Shown here one piece after another: positions 8,032-16,034 of a stretch of 40,074 nt of DNA. Position 1 is the stretch's first letter, and every line of letters begins with the position of its first letter. Both the position numbers and the translations under genes were made by a program. Below the pieces are notes generated by a model that did not search any database, had not been told where the DNA came from, and saw only the letters and a program-made list of their open reading frames with translations. Source of the stretch: Microcaldota archaeon (GTDB lineage Archaea > Micrarchaeota > Micrarchaeia > Anstonellales > Bilamarchaeaceae); NCBI GenBank assembly GCA_016926175.1, contig JAFGPA010000006.1, positions 1 through 40,074 of the forward strand, written 5' to 3'.

Positions 8032-8878
8032 TATGATCACCAGTATACCAGCCCATGGTTTTTTTCAAACCTTCATCAAAACTTATGTTGGGTTTCCAGC
8101 CCATCATTCTAAGGGATGTGGATTCAGAAGTAGAAAGCATTGGTTCATGCAGGCGGTATTCCACTTCGCCAAAACAAAGTTCTGATTGTGAATTACATAC
8201 TTCTTTAATTTTTTCTGCTGCTTCTTTGACGGAAATAGGAGCAGCAGTACCAATATCAAATTCTGAAAAAGATTCTGAAAAAGAAGAGTCTAAAATTAAA
8301 GAGATCGCGTCAACAACATCAGAGACATAAATGAAATCTCTTTTTTGTTCTCCTTTAGTAAGGGGGATTCTTTCTTTTCCTTCAAGCATTTGAATCATCA
8401 GGTATGGTATAAGTTTAGAGGGATTGTCCTTTGGTCCATACATATGCTCTACTTTCAAATTAACAAAAGATTTAGAAATCAGTTTTGCATAATCAACAAA
8501 ATGAGCTTTGGAAAGCGTATAAAAATCGAGATTTCTTTGGAGAACAGTATCAAGATTTATGAAGCGGCTATCTTTACATAGTTCAAGAAGTTTAAGTGGA
8601 AAAACAAGATTAGCATCTACTAATTTAGACACAGCATTGGTTTTGTTTGGATAAGCTGTTACGCTGTTTATTATGTTTCTGAAAGAATTTGAAGCGACGG
8701 CATCTGACAATTGATCAACATCAAATGAATCAACAGAACCAAGAAGACCGGATATGCGCCTTGTATCAGATGTACTTCTTTTCAGAATTGCTACTTCGAG
8801 TTTTTTATCAAGCAAAGCTTCCAGTATATGGCTTCCAAGGAAACCAGTAGCTCCTGCAAGAAGAACATCATATTTCAT
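8024..8878 (-). CDS. rfbS: CDP-paratose synthase-like SDR (or CDP-abequose synthase)
   Basis: A 284-aa SDR with GATGFLGS and the catalytic pair in YTLSKAHFVD. The region LKVEHMYGPKDNPSKL and then QKRDFIYVSDVVDAI parallels the RfbS/RfbJ reductases that reduce the 4-keto group of CDP-3,6-dideoxy-4-keto-glucose. RfbS gives CDP-paratose and RfbJ gives CDP-abequose. Since tyv, which acts on CDP-paratose, is in the same operon, paratose synthase is the more coherent choice. The ATG at 8878 is used, not the track start 8893, because it forms an ATGA overlap with rfbF and begins the Rossmann strand directly. Base composition is more A/T-rich than rfbG and rfbF, which suggests faster divergence or separate acquisition. 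Confidence 0.82.
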   Translation of the reverse strand: MKYDVLLAGATGFLGSHILEALLDKKLEVAILKRSTSDTRRISGLLGSVDSFDVDQLSDAVASNSFRNIINSVTAYPNKTNAVSKLVDANLVFPLKLLELCKDSRFINLDTVLQRNLDFYTLSKAHFVDYAKLISKSFVNLKVEHMYGPKDNPSKLIPYLMIQMLEGKERIPLTKGEQKRDFIYVSDVVDAISLILDSSFSESFSEFDIGTAAPISVKEAAEKIKEVCNSQSELCFGEVEYRLHEPMLSTSESTSLRMMGWKPNISFDEGLKKTMGWYTGDHNE

Positions 8879-9642
8879 TTCCATACCTTCCATGGCGCTT
8901 TTCCAGAATCCCAGAGTTCATCAAGATATTTCTTGTCTCTCAGTGTATCCATGGGCCTCCAGAAGCCCTCATGCTTGTAGGCTGCAAGCTGGCCGTCATT
9001 TGCAAGCTTTTCCAGGGGTCCCTGCTCCCAGACAATATTGTCGCCGGCTATGTAATCAAAAATGGCAGGCTCAAGGACAAAGTATCCGCCATTGATCCAG
9101 TTGCCGTCTCCCCTGGGCTTTTCAAGAAATGATGGCACGTCAGTGCCCTGAATATTAAGCATTCCGAATCGCCCCGGAGGCTGCACCGCAGTGACAGTGA
9201 CATGCTTGCCCTTGGAGTTGTGCAGTTCCAGAAGCTTGTCAATATCAATATCAGCAAGGCCGTCGCCATAGGTAAGGAAGAATGTGCCGTCAACATACTT
9301 CTGAATCTTTTTGATCCTGCCTCCGGTGTCAGTACTGTCTCCCGTGTCAACCAGGGTTATCTTCCAGTCATCCGCATATGTGTTATGTATTGTCCGCTGA
9401 TTGGTCCTGAGGTCAATAGTAACATCAGAATTATGAAGGAAATAGTTTGCAAACCACTCCTTTATCATATATCCTTTGTAGCCAAGGCAGATCACAAATT
9501 CCTTGATGCCATAATGGGAATATGTTTTCATTATGTGCCAGAGAATAGGTTTTCCTCCTACCTCAACCATTGGCTTTGGTTTCACAACTGTCTCTTCACT
9601 TAATCGTGTACCTAATCCACCTGCAAGAATTACAGCTTTCAT
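8875..9642 (-). CDS. rfbF: Glucose-1-phosphate cytidylyltransferase
   Basis: A 255-aa nucleotidyltransferase forming CDP-glucose from CTP and glucose-1-phosphate, the entry step of CDP-dideoxyhexose synthesis. It begins MKAVILAGGLGTRLSEET with the signature GGxGTRL and the KPKPMVEVGGKPILWHI segment. YGDGLADIDI supplies the metal/sugar-phosphate aspartates, and PPGRFGML, NGGYFVLEP and GFWRPMDTLRDK match RfbF closely. Length agrees with the family (about 257 aa). The track start at 9693 adds 17 residues overlapping the upstream gene. The ATG at 9642 has GGAGAGGG upstream, so it is preferred. CTP is supplied by pyrG, which is also in this window. Confidence 0.95.
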   Translation of the reverse strand: MKAVILAGGLGTRLSEETVVKPKPMVEVGGKPILWHIMKTYSHYGIKEFVICLGYKGYMIKEWFANYFLHNSDVTIDLRTNQRTIHNTYADDWKITLVDTGDSTDTGGRIKKIQKYVDGTFFLTYGDGLADIDIDKLLELHNSKGKHVTVTAVQPPGRFGMLNIQGTDVPSFLEKPRGDGNWINGGYFVLEPAIFDYIAGDNIVWEQGPLEKLANDGQLAAYKHEGFWRPMDTLRDKKYLDELWDSGKAPWKVWK

Positions 9643-9655
9643 ATTACCCTCTCCA

Positions 9656-10552
9656 TCAATAATTGGCCGATAGCCATTTAATATATCTCTCAACGCCCTT
9701 CTCGAAGCTTATCTCGTGATTCCAGCCGAGGGACCTGAGCCTGGAACAGTCAAGGAGCATTGCAGGAACATCTCCTTTCCAGCCCTGCCTTGTTCCGGTA
9801 TAGGCAAACGAAGGTGAAAGTCCCATGTTTTTGGCTACCAGGTTAGCGATCCTGTCAACATTCGCAGTCTCAGTGCTGCCCACATTGAAGACATCATAGT
9901 TCTTTGTTTTTTTCCAGGCAAGCAAAACTGCCGAAACGGCATCGGAAACATGGAGATAGGATTTGTCCTGCTTGCCGTCTCCAAGGATTTCCATATGTTC
10001 AGGGTTCTTCTTCAGCTTGTGATAGAAATCAAACATGATGCCATGGCCGCTTCTTTCGCCGAAGATGTTTGCAAACCTCATAATTGTGCCTTTCATCCCA
10101 TAAGTGGAGCAATAAGAAGAAATGAAAGCTTCGCCTGCAACCTTGCTGGCGCCGTAATTGCTTATGGGTCTGCATGGATAATCCTCTGAGGTTGGGGGGG
10201 GCGCTTCTCCATAAACAGTGGATGTGGATGCAAAGACAATGTGCTTTACATCATTTTTCCTGCAGGATTCAAGAACAGAGAATGTACCTTTGACATTCAT
10301 GGCAAATGTTATTTCAGGAGTTTCAGCACTTGACCTCACATTAGGATCTGCTGCAAGATGGAAGACAGTTTCAACTCCGGAAAGATCAGTTTCTTCGCGA
10401 ATGTCTTTTTTTATGTACTTTGCCTTTGGATTGATGTTCTCTTTTTTGCCTGAGGAAAGATGATCGATGATCAGGACTTCATTATCCAAAGTCAGGGCAT
10501 CGGCAAGATGGGAGCCTATGAATCCGGCTCCTCCGGTAACTGCTACTTTCAT
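9656..10552 (-). CDS. NAD-dependent epimerase/dehydratase, UDP-glucose 4-epimerase-like
   Basis: A 298-aa extended SDR with GGAGFIGSHLAD, FHLAADPNVR, ASTSTVYGE and the catalytic YGASKVAGE. RFANIFGERSGHG and DGKQDKSYLHVSD follow, as in archaeal GalE-like epimerases of about 300 aa. It may interconvert UDP-glucose and UDP-galactose (or the GlcNAc/GalNAc pair); the alternative is a nucleotide-sugar 4,6-dehydratase. It is the first clear sugar gene of the operon, 13 bp before rfbF and 27 bp after the lipoprotein gene stop. There is no strong ribosome site before the ATG. A/T-rich DNA overlapping the lipoprotein stop (AGATTAATAAC) could hold a weak promoter, so the glycan operon may or may not be co-transcribed with the lipoprotein. 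Confidence 0.85.
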   Translation of the reverse strand: MKVAVTGGAGFIGSHLADALTLDNEVLIIDHLSSGKKENINPKAKYIKKDIREETDLSGVETVFHLAADPNVRSSAETPEITFAMNVKGTFSVLESCRKNDVKHIVFASTSTVYGEAPPPTSEDYPCRPISNYGASKVAGEAFISSYCSTYGMKGTIMRFANIFGERSGHGIMFDFYHKLKKNPEHMEILGDGKQDKSYLHVSDAVSAVLLAWKKTKNYDVFNVGSTETANVDRIANLVAKNMGLSPSFAYTGTRQGWKGDVPAMLLDCSRLRSLGWNHEISFEKGVERYIKWLSANY

Positions 10553-10579
10553 AGAATGAATTTGGAAGGAATATTGTTA

Positions 10580-11326
10580 TTAATCTGGCAGTCTTCCCAG
10601 GGGCTGGTATATCCTTTGGAAATATCCCTGCCTTGATTCCCATTCAAAGTATTTCTGCACATATTCTGCTTTCCTGAAATCTATTACACCCATTCTGGTG
10701 AACGTGGCTTTGGCCCTTTGCCAGGTCATTCCTTCACCTGAATAATCAATTTCATGCCATTGCCTGCCAATACAATGGGAAAGATTTTCATCGAATTTCT
10801 CCGGATGGCGAAGCTTCATTGATTCAATGAATGCAAGGAGGAAGGCTGAGATTTCCTCTGCATCCTGCTTTTCCACTCCCCGCTCATGAATGCCGCGCAA
10901 AAGCTCGATTGTTGCTTTTGGCAATTCACCTGCAAGTTTTTTTGTGAAGTCCATTTCAGGAAGATCTTCAAGCAGATAAAGAGCCGCAGTGAATCCTTGG
11001 TTTTCAGTTAATTTCCTTTTTTTCTTTTCCTGGTTCACTCTTGATTGGATTATTTCAGTGTGCCTGCTCCAGCCCTCTTCTTCAAGTGCGGCCAGGGCTT
11101 CGTTGAGATTTGTTGGTTTTGGAGCTCCCTGTTTTGCATCTTCCTTTGTTTCTGGTTTCTTGGATAGTTGTCCGGAAACAGAGGACCGGGAAACTGGCTG
11201 CAGGGAAGCCGGAGACCCGGAAACCGCAGGCTCAACCGCGGGCGGGCGGGCCGGCACTGTTCCTGGCTCATAGTAGGGTTTGGTACATGCGGAAAGCAGA
11301 ATTGCTGACAAAACCAGTTTTCTCAT
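10580..11326 (-). CDS. Predicted lipoprotein, paralogue of the gene at 15211-15960
   Basis: A 248-aa protein with a short signal peptide ending in the lipobox LLSAC, so Cys14 would be lipidated after export. Next comes a Pro/Ser/Thr-rich linker (about residues 15-80), then a conserved mostly helical C-terminal domain. The C-terminal domain is clearly homologous to the lipoprotein at 15211-15960. Shared motifs are ERGVxxxDAE, ESMKL/EVMKL, FDEN-SH-IGR and DY-GEGMTWQ. The last is nearly invariant between the two and includes Glu, Trp and Gln that could form a site. No known family was recognised. A T/A-rich box about 26 bp upstream suggests a leaderless transcript. It may anchor at the outer face of the membrane next to the secretion cassette. 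Confidence 0.8.
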   Translation of the reverse strand: MRKLVLSAILLSACTKPYYEPGTVPARPPAVEPAVSGSPASLQPVSRSSVSGQLSKKPETKEDAKQGAPKPTNLNEALAALEEEGWSRHTEIIQSRVNQEKKKRKLTENQGFTAALYLLEDLPEMDFTKKLAGELPKATIELLRGIHERGVEKQDAEEISAFLLAFIESMKLRHPEKFDENLSHCIGRQWHEIDYSGEGMTWQRAKATFTRMGVIDFRKAEYVQKYFEWESRQGYFQRIYQPLGRLPD

Positions 11327-11347
11327 GTATAATAGTGTGCAATGATG

Positions 11348-11356
11348 TTTTTTTAA
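11348..11356 (-). promoter_or_regulatory. TATA-like box of the first lipoprotein gene
   Basis: TTAAAAAAA on the minus strand lies about 26 bp before the ATG at 11326, consistent with a leaderless start. Confidence 0.4.
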
Positions 11357-11410
11357 GGATTACTAAAACCATAAAAAACAACCTGTACATAAAAAATACG
11401 GGGGATGAAT

Positions 11411-12697
11411 ATGCTTGGCTGGCGAATGCTGAAGGAAGGAGACTATTTTTTGGATATTCCTGATCTCAGTGATGAGGAAAAGGAAATTGTACTCAGCACA
11501 GAGGAAAGGTTTAAGGAACAGGCTAGAACTGAAGAAACCGGGATAGGAAAGCTTGTCAAAAACACCGCAAAGGAGATGGGCATCTATCTTGATATTGACC
11601 AGGAGGAATACCTGGCCAGGATAGCAGATATGCATATTGGATATGCTTTTTTTGATGAACTGCTAAAGGACCAGGAAGTGGAGGAGATAAGTGTTCTGGG
11701 CCCTGAAATGCCGGTTTATGTATATCTCAGGAACAAAGGCTGGAAAAGCGTGAATGCCTGCTTTGAAAATGAAAAGGCAATCGCGGACATGATAAACAAG
11801 ATGGCCAGGAATATCGGAAGGCACATCACAATGCAGAACCCCAGAATCGATGCTATGCTCCATGACGGATCGAGGATTCATGGTTCCCTGCCTCCGATTT
11901 CAGGTGGAGAAATAACAATAAGGAAATTCAGGAGTGTTCCTTTTTCACCTGCAGAGATTGTGAAAAACAAAGTGGTAGAGATGGAAGCCCTGGCTTTTCT
12001 CTCTCTGCTCATGCAGTGCGATGCTTCGCTGGTTGTTGCAGGAAACACTGCAAGCGGAAAGACAACAACCATGAATGCTCTTTTTTCATTTGTTCCAGAA
12101 GTTGAGAGGATAATCATAACAGAGGAGACTCCTGAGATCAATATTCCCCACAGACACCAGATGAGGATGGTTGCAAACAGGGACATGGGGATATCACTCA
12201 AGGATCTTGTATATGATTCATTGAGAATGAGGCCGGACAGGATGATTGTCGGCGAAGTGAGGAACAAAGAGGAGGTTGAAGCGCTGTTTGATGTTCTGCT
12301 GGCAGGGCAGGCAAGGGGGACCTATGCAACATTCCATGCGCAGAGCACTGAAGAAGCAGTTTCAAGGCTGAAATCCTTTGGCATAGGGGAAATGGACATC
12401 AAAAGCATTGACTGCATTGTAATTCAGAGAAGGATGCTGGCCTATGACAAGAAAAAAAGGAAGAATTCCGAAATAAGAAAGATTGTGGAAATTGCAGAGA
12501 ATGGAAAAATACTTTACAATGATGGAAAATGCAGTTTTGAAGGGGAATTGCTGGAAAGGGTTGCTGATGGTTTCGGTATGACCATGAAGGAGATAAATGA
12601 GGAGATGACCCTGAGGAAGAAAATATTCCAGAAAGCCCCTGAAGGATTCCATGAATTTTTCAAACATGTGCAGGCAAAACTTTACGGAGGGAAATAA
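11411..12697 (+). CDS. Type II/IV secretion system ATPase (TadA/VirB11/archaellum FlaI-like)
   Basis: A 428-aa secretion-superfamily hexameric ATPase powering pilus, archaellum or secretion-system assembly from the cytosolic face. An N-terminal domain of about 130 residues is followed by the RecA-like core. Walker A is GNTASGKTT, the Asp/Glu box is EETPEI, Walker B with flanking residues is RPDRMIVGEVR, and the His box region is TYATFHAQS. Four-cysteine zinc motifs of GspE are absent. The track begins at the ATG at 11405, which is only 1 nt from GGGGG. The in-frame ATG at 11411 has that GGGGG at a normal distance and is preferred. A 1-nt TAATG junction couples it to the TadC-like partner. No prepilin gene is adjacent. 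Confidence 0.93.
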   Translation: MLGWRMLKEGDYFLDIPDLSDEEKEIVLSTEERFKEQARTEETGIGKLVKNTAKEMGIYLDIDQEEYLARIADMHIGYAFFDELLKDQEVEEISVLGPEMPVYVYLRNKGWKSVNACFENEKAIADMINKMARNIGRHITMQNPRIDAMLHDGSRIHGSLPPISGGEITIRKFRSVPFSPAEIVKNKVVEMEALAFLSLLMQCDASLVVAGNTASGKTTTMNALFSFVPEVERIIITEETPEINIPHRHQMRMVANRDMGISLKDLVYDSLRMRPDRMIVGEVRNKEEVEALFDVLLAGQARGTYATFHAQSTEEAVSRLKSFGIGEMDIKSIDCIVIQRRMLAYDKKKRKNSEIRKIVEIAENGKILYNDGKCSFEGELLERVADGFGMTMKEINEEMTLRKKIFQKAPEGFHEFFKHVQAKLYGGK

Positions 12698-14214
12698 TGA
12701 TTTGCTATTTCCCGGAAGTGGACATTAAAAGCAGCAGCGACGGCTGTCTGAAAGCCCTGGATATAAGCAGAAAAAAATATATGGGAATGGCAGTTTCTGT
12801 TTCGTTGGGTTTTGCTTTCTTTGGGTTGTTTTTCGGCTTTCCTGAAAGCATGCTGGCATTTGCTTTTGCATTTTCTTTTTTCCTTGTTTATCCGAAAATG
12901 GAGATTCAGAAAAGGATTGGAGAGATAGAGACAACCCTGCCGTTTTTCCTGAGGAGTCTTGGAATGCTCATGACCCTTGGCATTCCGTTTGAAAAAGCGC
13001 TGGCAACAGCAGCAAGGGGCAATGAAAGGCTGAATGAAGAAATGAAAATCATACTGAAGCAGGCAAAGGATGGCATTACAATACAGCGGGCATTCCTCGG
13101 ATTTGCAAAAAAATATCCTTCCCTGGACATAAAAAGGGCTGTTTCGCAGGTTGTAACAATCTATGAAACCGGGGGCAACGGCATCCAGATAAAGCAGATA
13201 GGCGACGAACTGCTGGCGATCCAGAAGCATAAGCTAAGGGAGTATTCATCAAAGAGCGCAATGATAGGGCTTGTTCTGATTCTGTCAACGGCAATTTTGC
13301 CCACGTTTTTTCTTGTGTATGCAGTGGCAGGGAGGTTTGCCCTCAGTGCAGAAATAACAGACTGGCAGATATCAGTTGCGATGCTGCTTCTTTTCCCGGC
13401 CATAAGCATCGGCATACTGGCGGTTTCGAAATCTGTGATGCCAAGATCGGCTTTTGCAAACAAGGGCAAATTTGATTTTGCAATGCTGGGGCCGGGCGCA
13501 ATAATAATTCTTGGATTTTTAACCGGACTGGAAATTCCGGGACTTATAATAGGAGCCGGAATTGGGGGATATTTTATATTCAGGAATTATGGCAGGGAAA
13601 AAAGGCTTGAGGAAATAGAGGCAAGGCTGCCTGACGCCCTGTTTTCCGTGAGCGGACTGCCGAAATCAACCAATGCCGAAAAACTGTTCAGAATATTTGA
13701 AGAGGGCGAATTCGGAGAACTGTCCAATGAAGCCAAAAAATCCAGGAGGCAGATCAAAATGAATGTCAAAATGGACAAGGTGCTGGAGGATTTCTGGGAA
13801 AGAAACAATTCTTCAATGCTGAAACGGGCATGCATAATGATAGAAGAGATGATAGCCACCAACTCGCTTGACAGGCTAAGCATGCTTGCAGAAGACATAA
13901 TATCCGGATTCCAGATAAAGAGAGAGCATGCCCAGCTGTTCTCGCTGCAGAAATATACCCTGATTTTTGGTGCCTTGCTGGTGCCGCTCATACTGAAAAT
14001 TACATTGTACCTGCTTGATGGGATAAGCAGCCTGATGGAAGAAACTGCCGTAATCGGCTTTGCTGCTGCCCTTGTGCCGCCTTACCTTGTAATCTATGCG
14101 ACCATAGCGTCCATTGCAATTGCTGAAGGCGAGGGGAAAAGATCCTCATCTGCAATCTATCTCCTGCTGCTGAGCGTGGCAAGCCTGGCAACATTCCATT
14201 TTATAAGCTTGTAA
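12697..14214 (+). CDS. TadC/GspF/FlaJ-type secretion system membrane platform protein
   Basis: A 505-aa polytopic membrane protein. It has hydrophobic pairs at about residues 25-65, then a GspF-like cytosolic helical domain (LGMLMTLGIPFEKALATAA). A membrane bundle at about 190-290 follows, a second GspF-like domain (SSMLKRACIMIEEMIATN), and a C-terminal membrane bundle. This duplicated layout is what archaeal FlaJ/TadC-type proteins show. GGAGG lies 6 nt before the ATG and the start overlaps the ATPase stop by 1 nt, so synthesis of the ATPase and its membrane platform is coupled. Together they form the minimal motor of a type IV pilus-like system. Confidence 0.9.
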   Translation: MICYFPEVDIKSSSDGCLKALDISRKKYMGMAVSVSLGFAFFGLFFGFPESMLAFAFAFSFFLVYPKMEIQKRIGEIETTLPFFLRSLGMLMTLGIPFEKALATAARGNERLNEEMKIILKQAKDGITIQRAFLGFAKKYPSLDIKRAVSQVVTIYETGGNGIQIKQIGDELLAIQKHKLREYSSKSAMIGLVLILSTAILPTFFLVYAVAGRFALSAEITDWQISVAMLLLFPAISIGILAVSKSVMPRSAFANKGKFDFAMLGPGAIIILGFLTGLEIPGLIIGAGIGGYFIFRNYGREKRLEEIEARLPDALFSVSGLPKSTNAEKLFRIFEEGEFGELSNEAKKSRRQIKMNVKMDKVLEDFWERNNSSMLKRACIMIEEMIATNSLDRLSMLAEDIISGFQIKREHAQLFSLQKYTLIFGALLVPLILKITLYLLDGISSLMEETAVIGFAAALVPPYLVIYATIASIAIAEGEGKRSSSAIYLLLLSVASLATFHFISL

Positions 14215-14228
14215 AAGAAATTGATCCA

Positions 14229-14687
14229 ATGGTCTCGGTAACGGAATTTATACAGTCCATCGATATAGACATACTGAAAACACTGGGATGGATACTGAAT
14301 AATTCCCTGGTCTATGGACTGTTAATAACCGGGCTTATTTTTATTGCAGGGAAAAAAAGAAGGATGAAGATATTTGCTGCGGTTCTGCTTGCTCTTGCAA
14401 TTGGAATGGCCCTAAAACAGGGATTTGCAATCGAACGGCCTTGTGCCGGTGAAAGCTGGTGCCCCGAAGATTATTCGTTTCCGAGCAACCATGCTGTCGC
14501 TGCCTTCACCCTTATGATAGCATTTCTTAAAAGAAGGGAATTCCCGTATTTGCTTTTGTTTGCATTGTTTATTGCTTTTACAAGGATAAATATCGGCGTT
14601 CATACTTTCTATGACATAGAAGCAGCATTGCCGGTAGCTTTTATTTCATATTACATTACAAGGACAGTGATAAAGAATGGAGAATGA
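14229..14687 (+). CDS. PAP2-family membrane phosphatase
   Basis: A 152-aa integral membrane phosphatase with all three parts of the PAP2 signature: KQGFAIERP (Kx6RP), FPSNHAV (PSGH-like, with Asn in place of Gly) and TRINIGVHTFYDI (SR-x5-H-x3-D with Thr for Ser). Several hydrophobic helices surround these. Substrates in this family are lipid phosphates or pyrophosphates, including polyprenyl pyrophosphate released after glycan transfer. It lies 14 bp after the TadC-like gene and overlaps the polyprenol-kinase-like gene by 11 bp. A role in recycling the lipid carrier for glycosylation is likely but inferred. Confidence 0.9.
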   Translation: MVSVTEFIQSIDIDILKTLGWILNNSLVYGLLITGLIFIAGKKRRMKIFAAVLLALAIGMALKQGFAIERPCAGESWCPEDYSFPSNHAVAAFTLMIAFLKRREFPYLLLFALFIAFTRINIGVHTFYDIEAALPVAFISYYITRTVIKNGE

Positions 14688-15222
14688 ACGGCAGTTGATG
14701 CATTTTGTTGTAGGTATTGTTTCGATCGTTCTGCTGTTTTCAATTGGGCAGACACTTACAAGGGCAATTGTATTTTTCGTGATAATAACAGGAACCCTGC
14801 TCATCAATGCAAAGATCCAGGGAAAGAAAATTGGTTTTGTGAACTGGTTTGTTGAAAAGTTTGAAAGAAAAAATGTGTTGTTTCCCGGATTCGGATCGGC
14901 AACATATGCGCTTGGGGTATTGATTCCCCTGATACTGCTGGATAATGTCAATGAGATCGCTGCAATAATATTCATACTGGCGGTAGGAGACGGAATATCG
15001 ACAATAGCCGGAAGGCCCGGAAAAATCAAACTCCCTTACAATAACAAAAAAACTGCTGAAGGCACGGCCGCGTTTTTTCTGTCCTCCCTGCCTGCCTGGC
15101 TTTTTATTGGAGAGGCAATCGTAATTGTGGCTGCATTAAGCGCAATTGCTGAAAGTCTTCCGCTGAAATTTGATGACAATCTGACAGTACCAATAGTTGC
15201 AACGGCGATCCTATTGCTGTGA
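14677..15222 (+). CDS. Dolichol/phytol kinase-like CTP-dependent lipid kinase
   Basis: A 181-aa polytopic membrane protein of the SEC59/DGK1/phytol-kinase type. The visible signature is AVGDGISTIAGRPGK followed by NNKKTAEGTAAF, the conserved nucleotide-handling loop of this family. FPGFGSATYALG upstream also matches. These enzymes phosphorylate a polyprenol, phytol or diacylglycerol using CTP. Overlap with the PAP2 gene suggests the pair manages phosphorylation of one lipid carrier. The convergent lipoprotein gene overlaps its 3' end by 12 bp. The family call is good; the lipid substrate is inferred. Confidence 0.82.
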   Translation: MENERQLMHFVVGIVSIVLLFSIGQTLTRAIVFFVIITGTLLINAKIQGKKIGFVNWFVEKFERKNVLFPGFGSATYALGVLIPLILLDNVNEIAAIIFILAVGDGISTIAGRPGKIKLPYNNKKTAEGTAAFFLSSLPAWLFIGEAIVIVAALSAIAESLPLKFDDNLTVPIVATAILLL

Positions 15223-15960
15223 TTCCCAGGGAACATGAACATTATAAATGCTCCCCTGGGGGCGGTAAATTCTTCTGAAATAGGGAAGTGTTGCCGCATT
15301 TTTGAGATAATTGTGCACGTATTCTGCCTTTTTGTAGTTCTTGACACCAACTGGTTCCCAGTCACGCTTCTGGCCCTGCCAGGTCATGCCCTCGCCCCTG
15401 TAATCAATATCCTGCCATTCACGGCCGATCACATGAGAAGTATTCTCATCAAATGATTTTGTATTTTGGAGCTTCATGACTTCAAGAAAATTGATTAGAT
15501 AAACAGCTATTTTTTCTGCATCTGTTCTTGAAACCCCCCGTTCGCCAACTGCCCTCAGAAGCTCAACAGTTGTCTTTGGAAGGATATTCACAAGTTTCTG
15601 TGAGGATGGCATTGAAGGAAGGTTGTCGAGGATATAAGTACCAGTGGCCTGTGCCTGCTCTTCGGTTATTTTCATCTTGAAATGCGATTGTTCAAAACGT
15701 TTTTGCAGGATTGCGGCCAGATCCCCAACCCCCCTTGATTCAAGTTCCCCTGCTATTTGGCGGAATGAAGATTGTGAGATTTGGGATTTTGCAGTTGTGC
15801 TATTTGAAAAACTGACAGTTGAAGGCCGTGGCTGGGCATATTCCAATGAAGACGGAGAAGGCTTGTAGTTGCTGTAATCAAGCTTTTTCTCCGGCTTTGC
15901 GTCTGGCTTATTGCATGCTGCAAGAAAAGCAGTAAAAACAACAGTGGGGAGAACTTTCAT
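15211..15960 (-). CDS. Predicted lipoprotein, paralogue of the gene at 10580-11326
   Basis: A 249-aa protein with signal peptide MKVLPTVVFTAFLAAC, whose lipobox is LAAC with Cys16 as the lipidation site. A low-complexity Ser/Pro/Tyr linker runs to about residue 65. The C-terminal domain is shared with the lipoprotein at 10580: ERGVSRTDAEKIAVY, SFDENTSHVIGREW, DYRGEGMTWQ and a final FRRIYRPQGS (against FQRIYQPLGR). The two paralogues lie on the same strand and bracket the opposite-strand secretion/lipid cassette. A CTTAAAATACC box about 28 bp before the ATG suggests a leaderless transcript, in a region that also serves the divergent DTD2 gene. No known family was recognised. Confidence 0.8.
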   Translation of the reverse strand: MKVLPTVVFTAFLAACNKPDAKPEKKLDYSNYKPSPSSLEYAQPRPSTVSFSNSTTAKSQISQSSFRQIAGELESRGVGDLAAILQKRFEQSHFKMKITEEQAQATGTYILDNLPSMPSSQKLVNILPKTTVELLRAVGERGVSRTDAEKIAVYLINFLEVMKLQNTKSFDENTSHVIGREWQDIDYRGEGMTWQGQKRDWEPVGVKNYKKAEYVHNYLKNAATLPYFRRIYRPQGSIYNVHVPWESQQ

Positions 15961-15983
15961 GAAAATATAGTGTATATAATTGG

Positions 15984-15992
15984 TATTTTAAG
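15984..15992. promoter_or_regulatory. Shared TATA-like box between lipoprotein and DTD2 genes
   Basis: TATTTTAAG on the plus strand, CTTAAAATA on the minus. On the minus strand it is 28 bp before the lipoprotein ATG. On the plus strand it could start a DTD2 transcript with a short AGAGGT-containing leader. Confidence 0.4.
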
Positions 15993-16034
15993 AGTTTCGG
16001 TAATGATAAAAGTTTTGTGAAAGAAAGAGGTAGA

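Noticed and set aside
8878-8893. Upstream start of the rfbS-like gene given in the ORF track
   Set aside because: The ATG at 8878 forms the ATGA overlap with rfbF used throughout this operon and starts directly at the Rossmann strand.
12682-13230. 182-codon minus-strand ORF
   Set aside because: Antisense to the TadC-like gene; Cys-rich low-information sequence without start signals.
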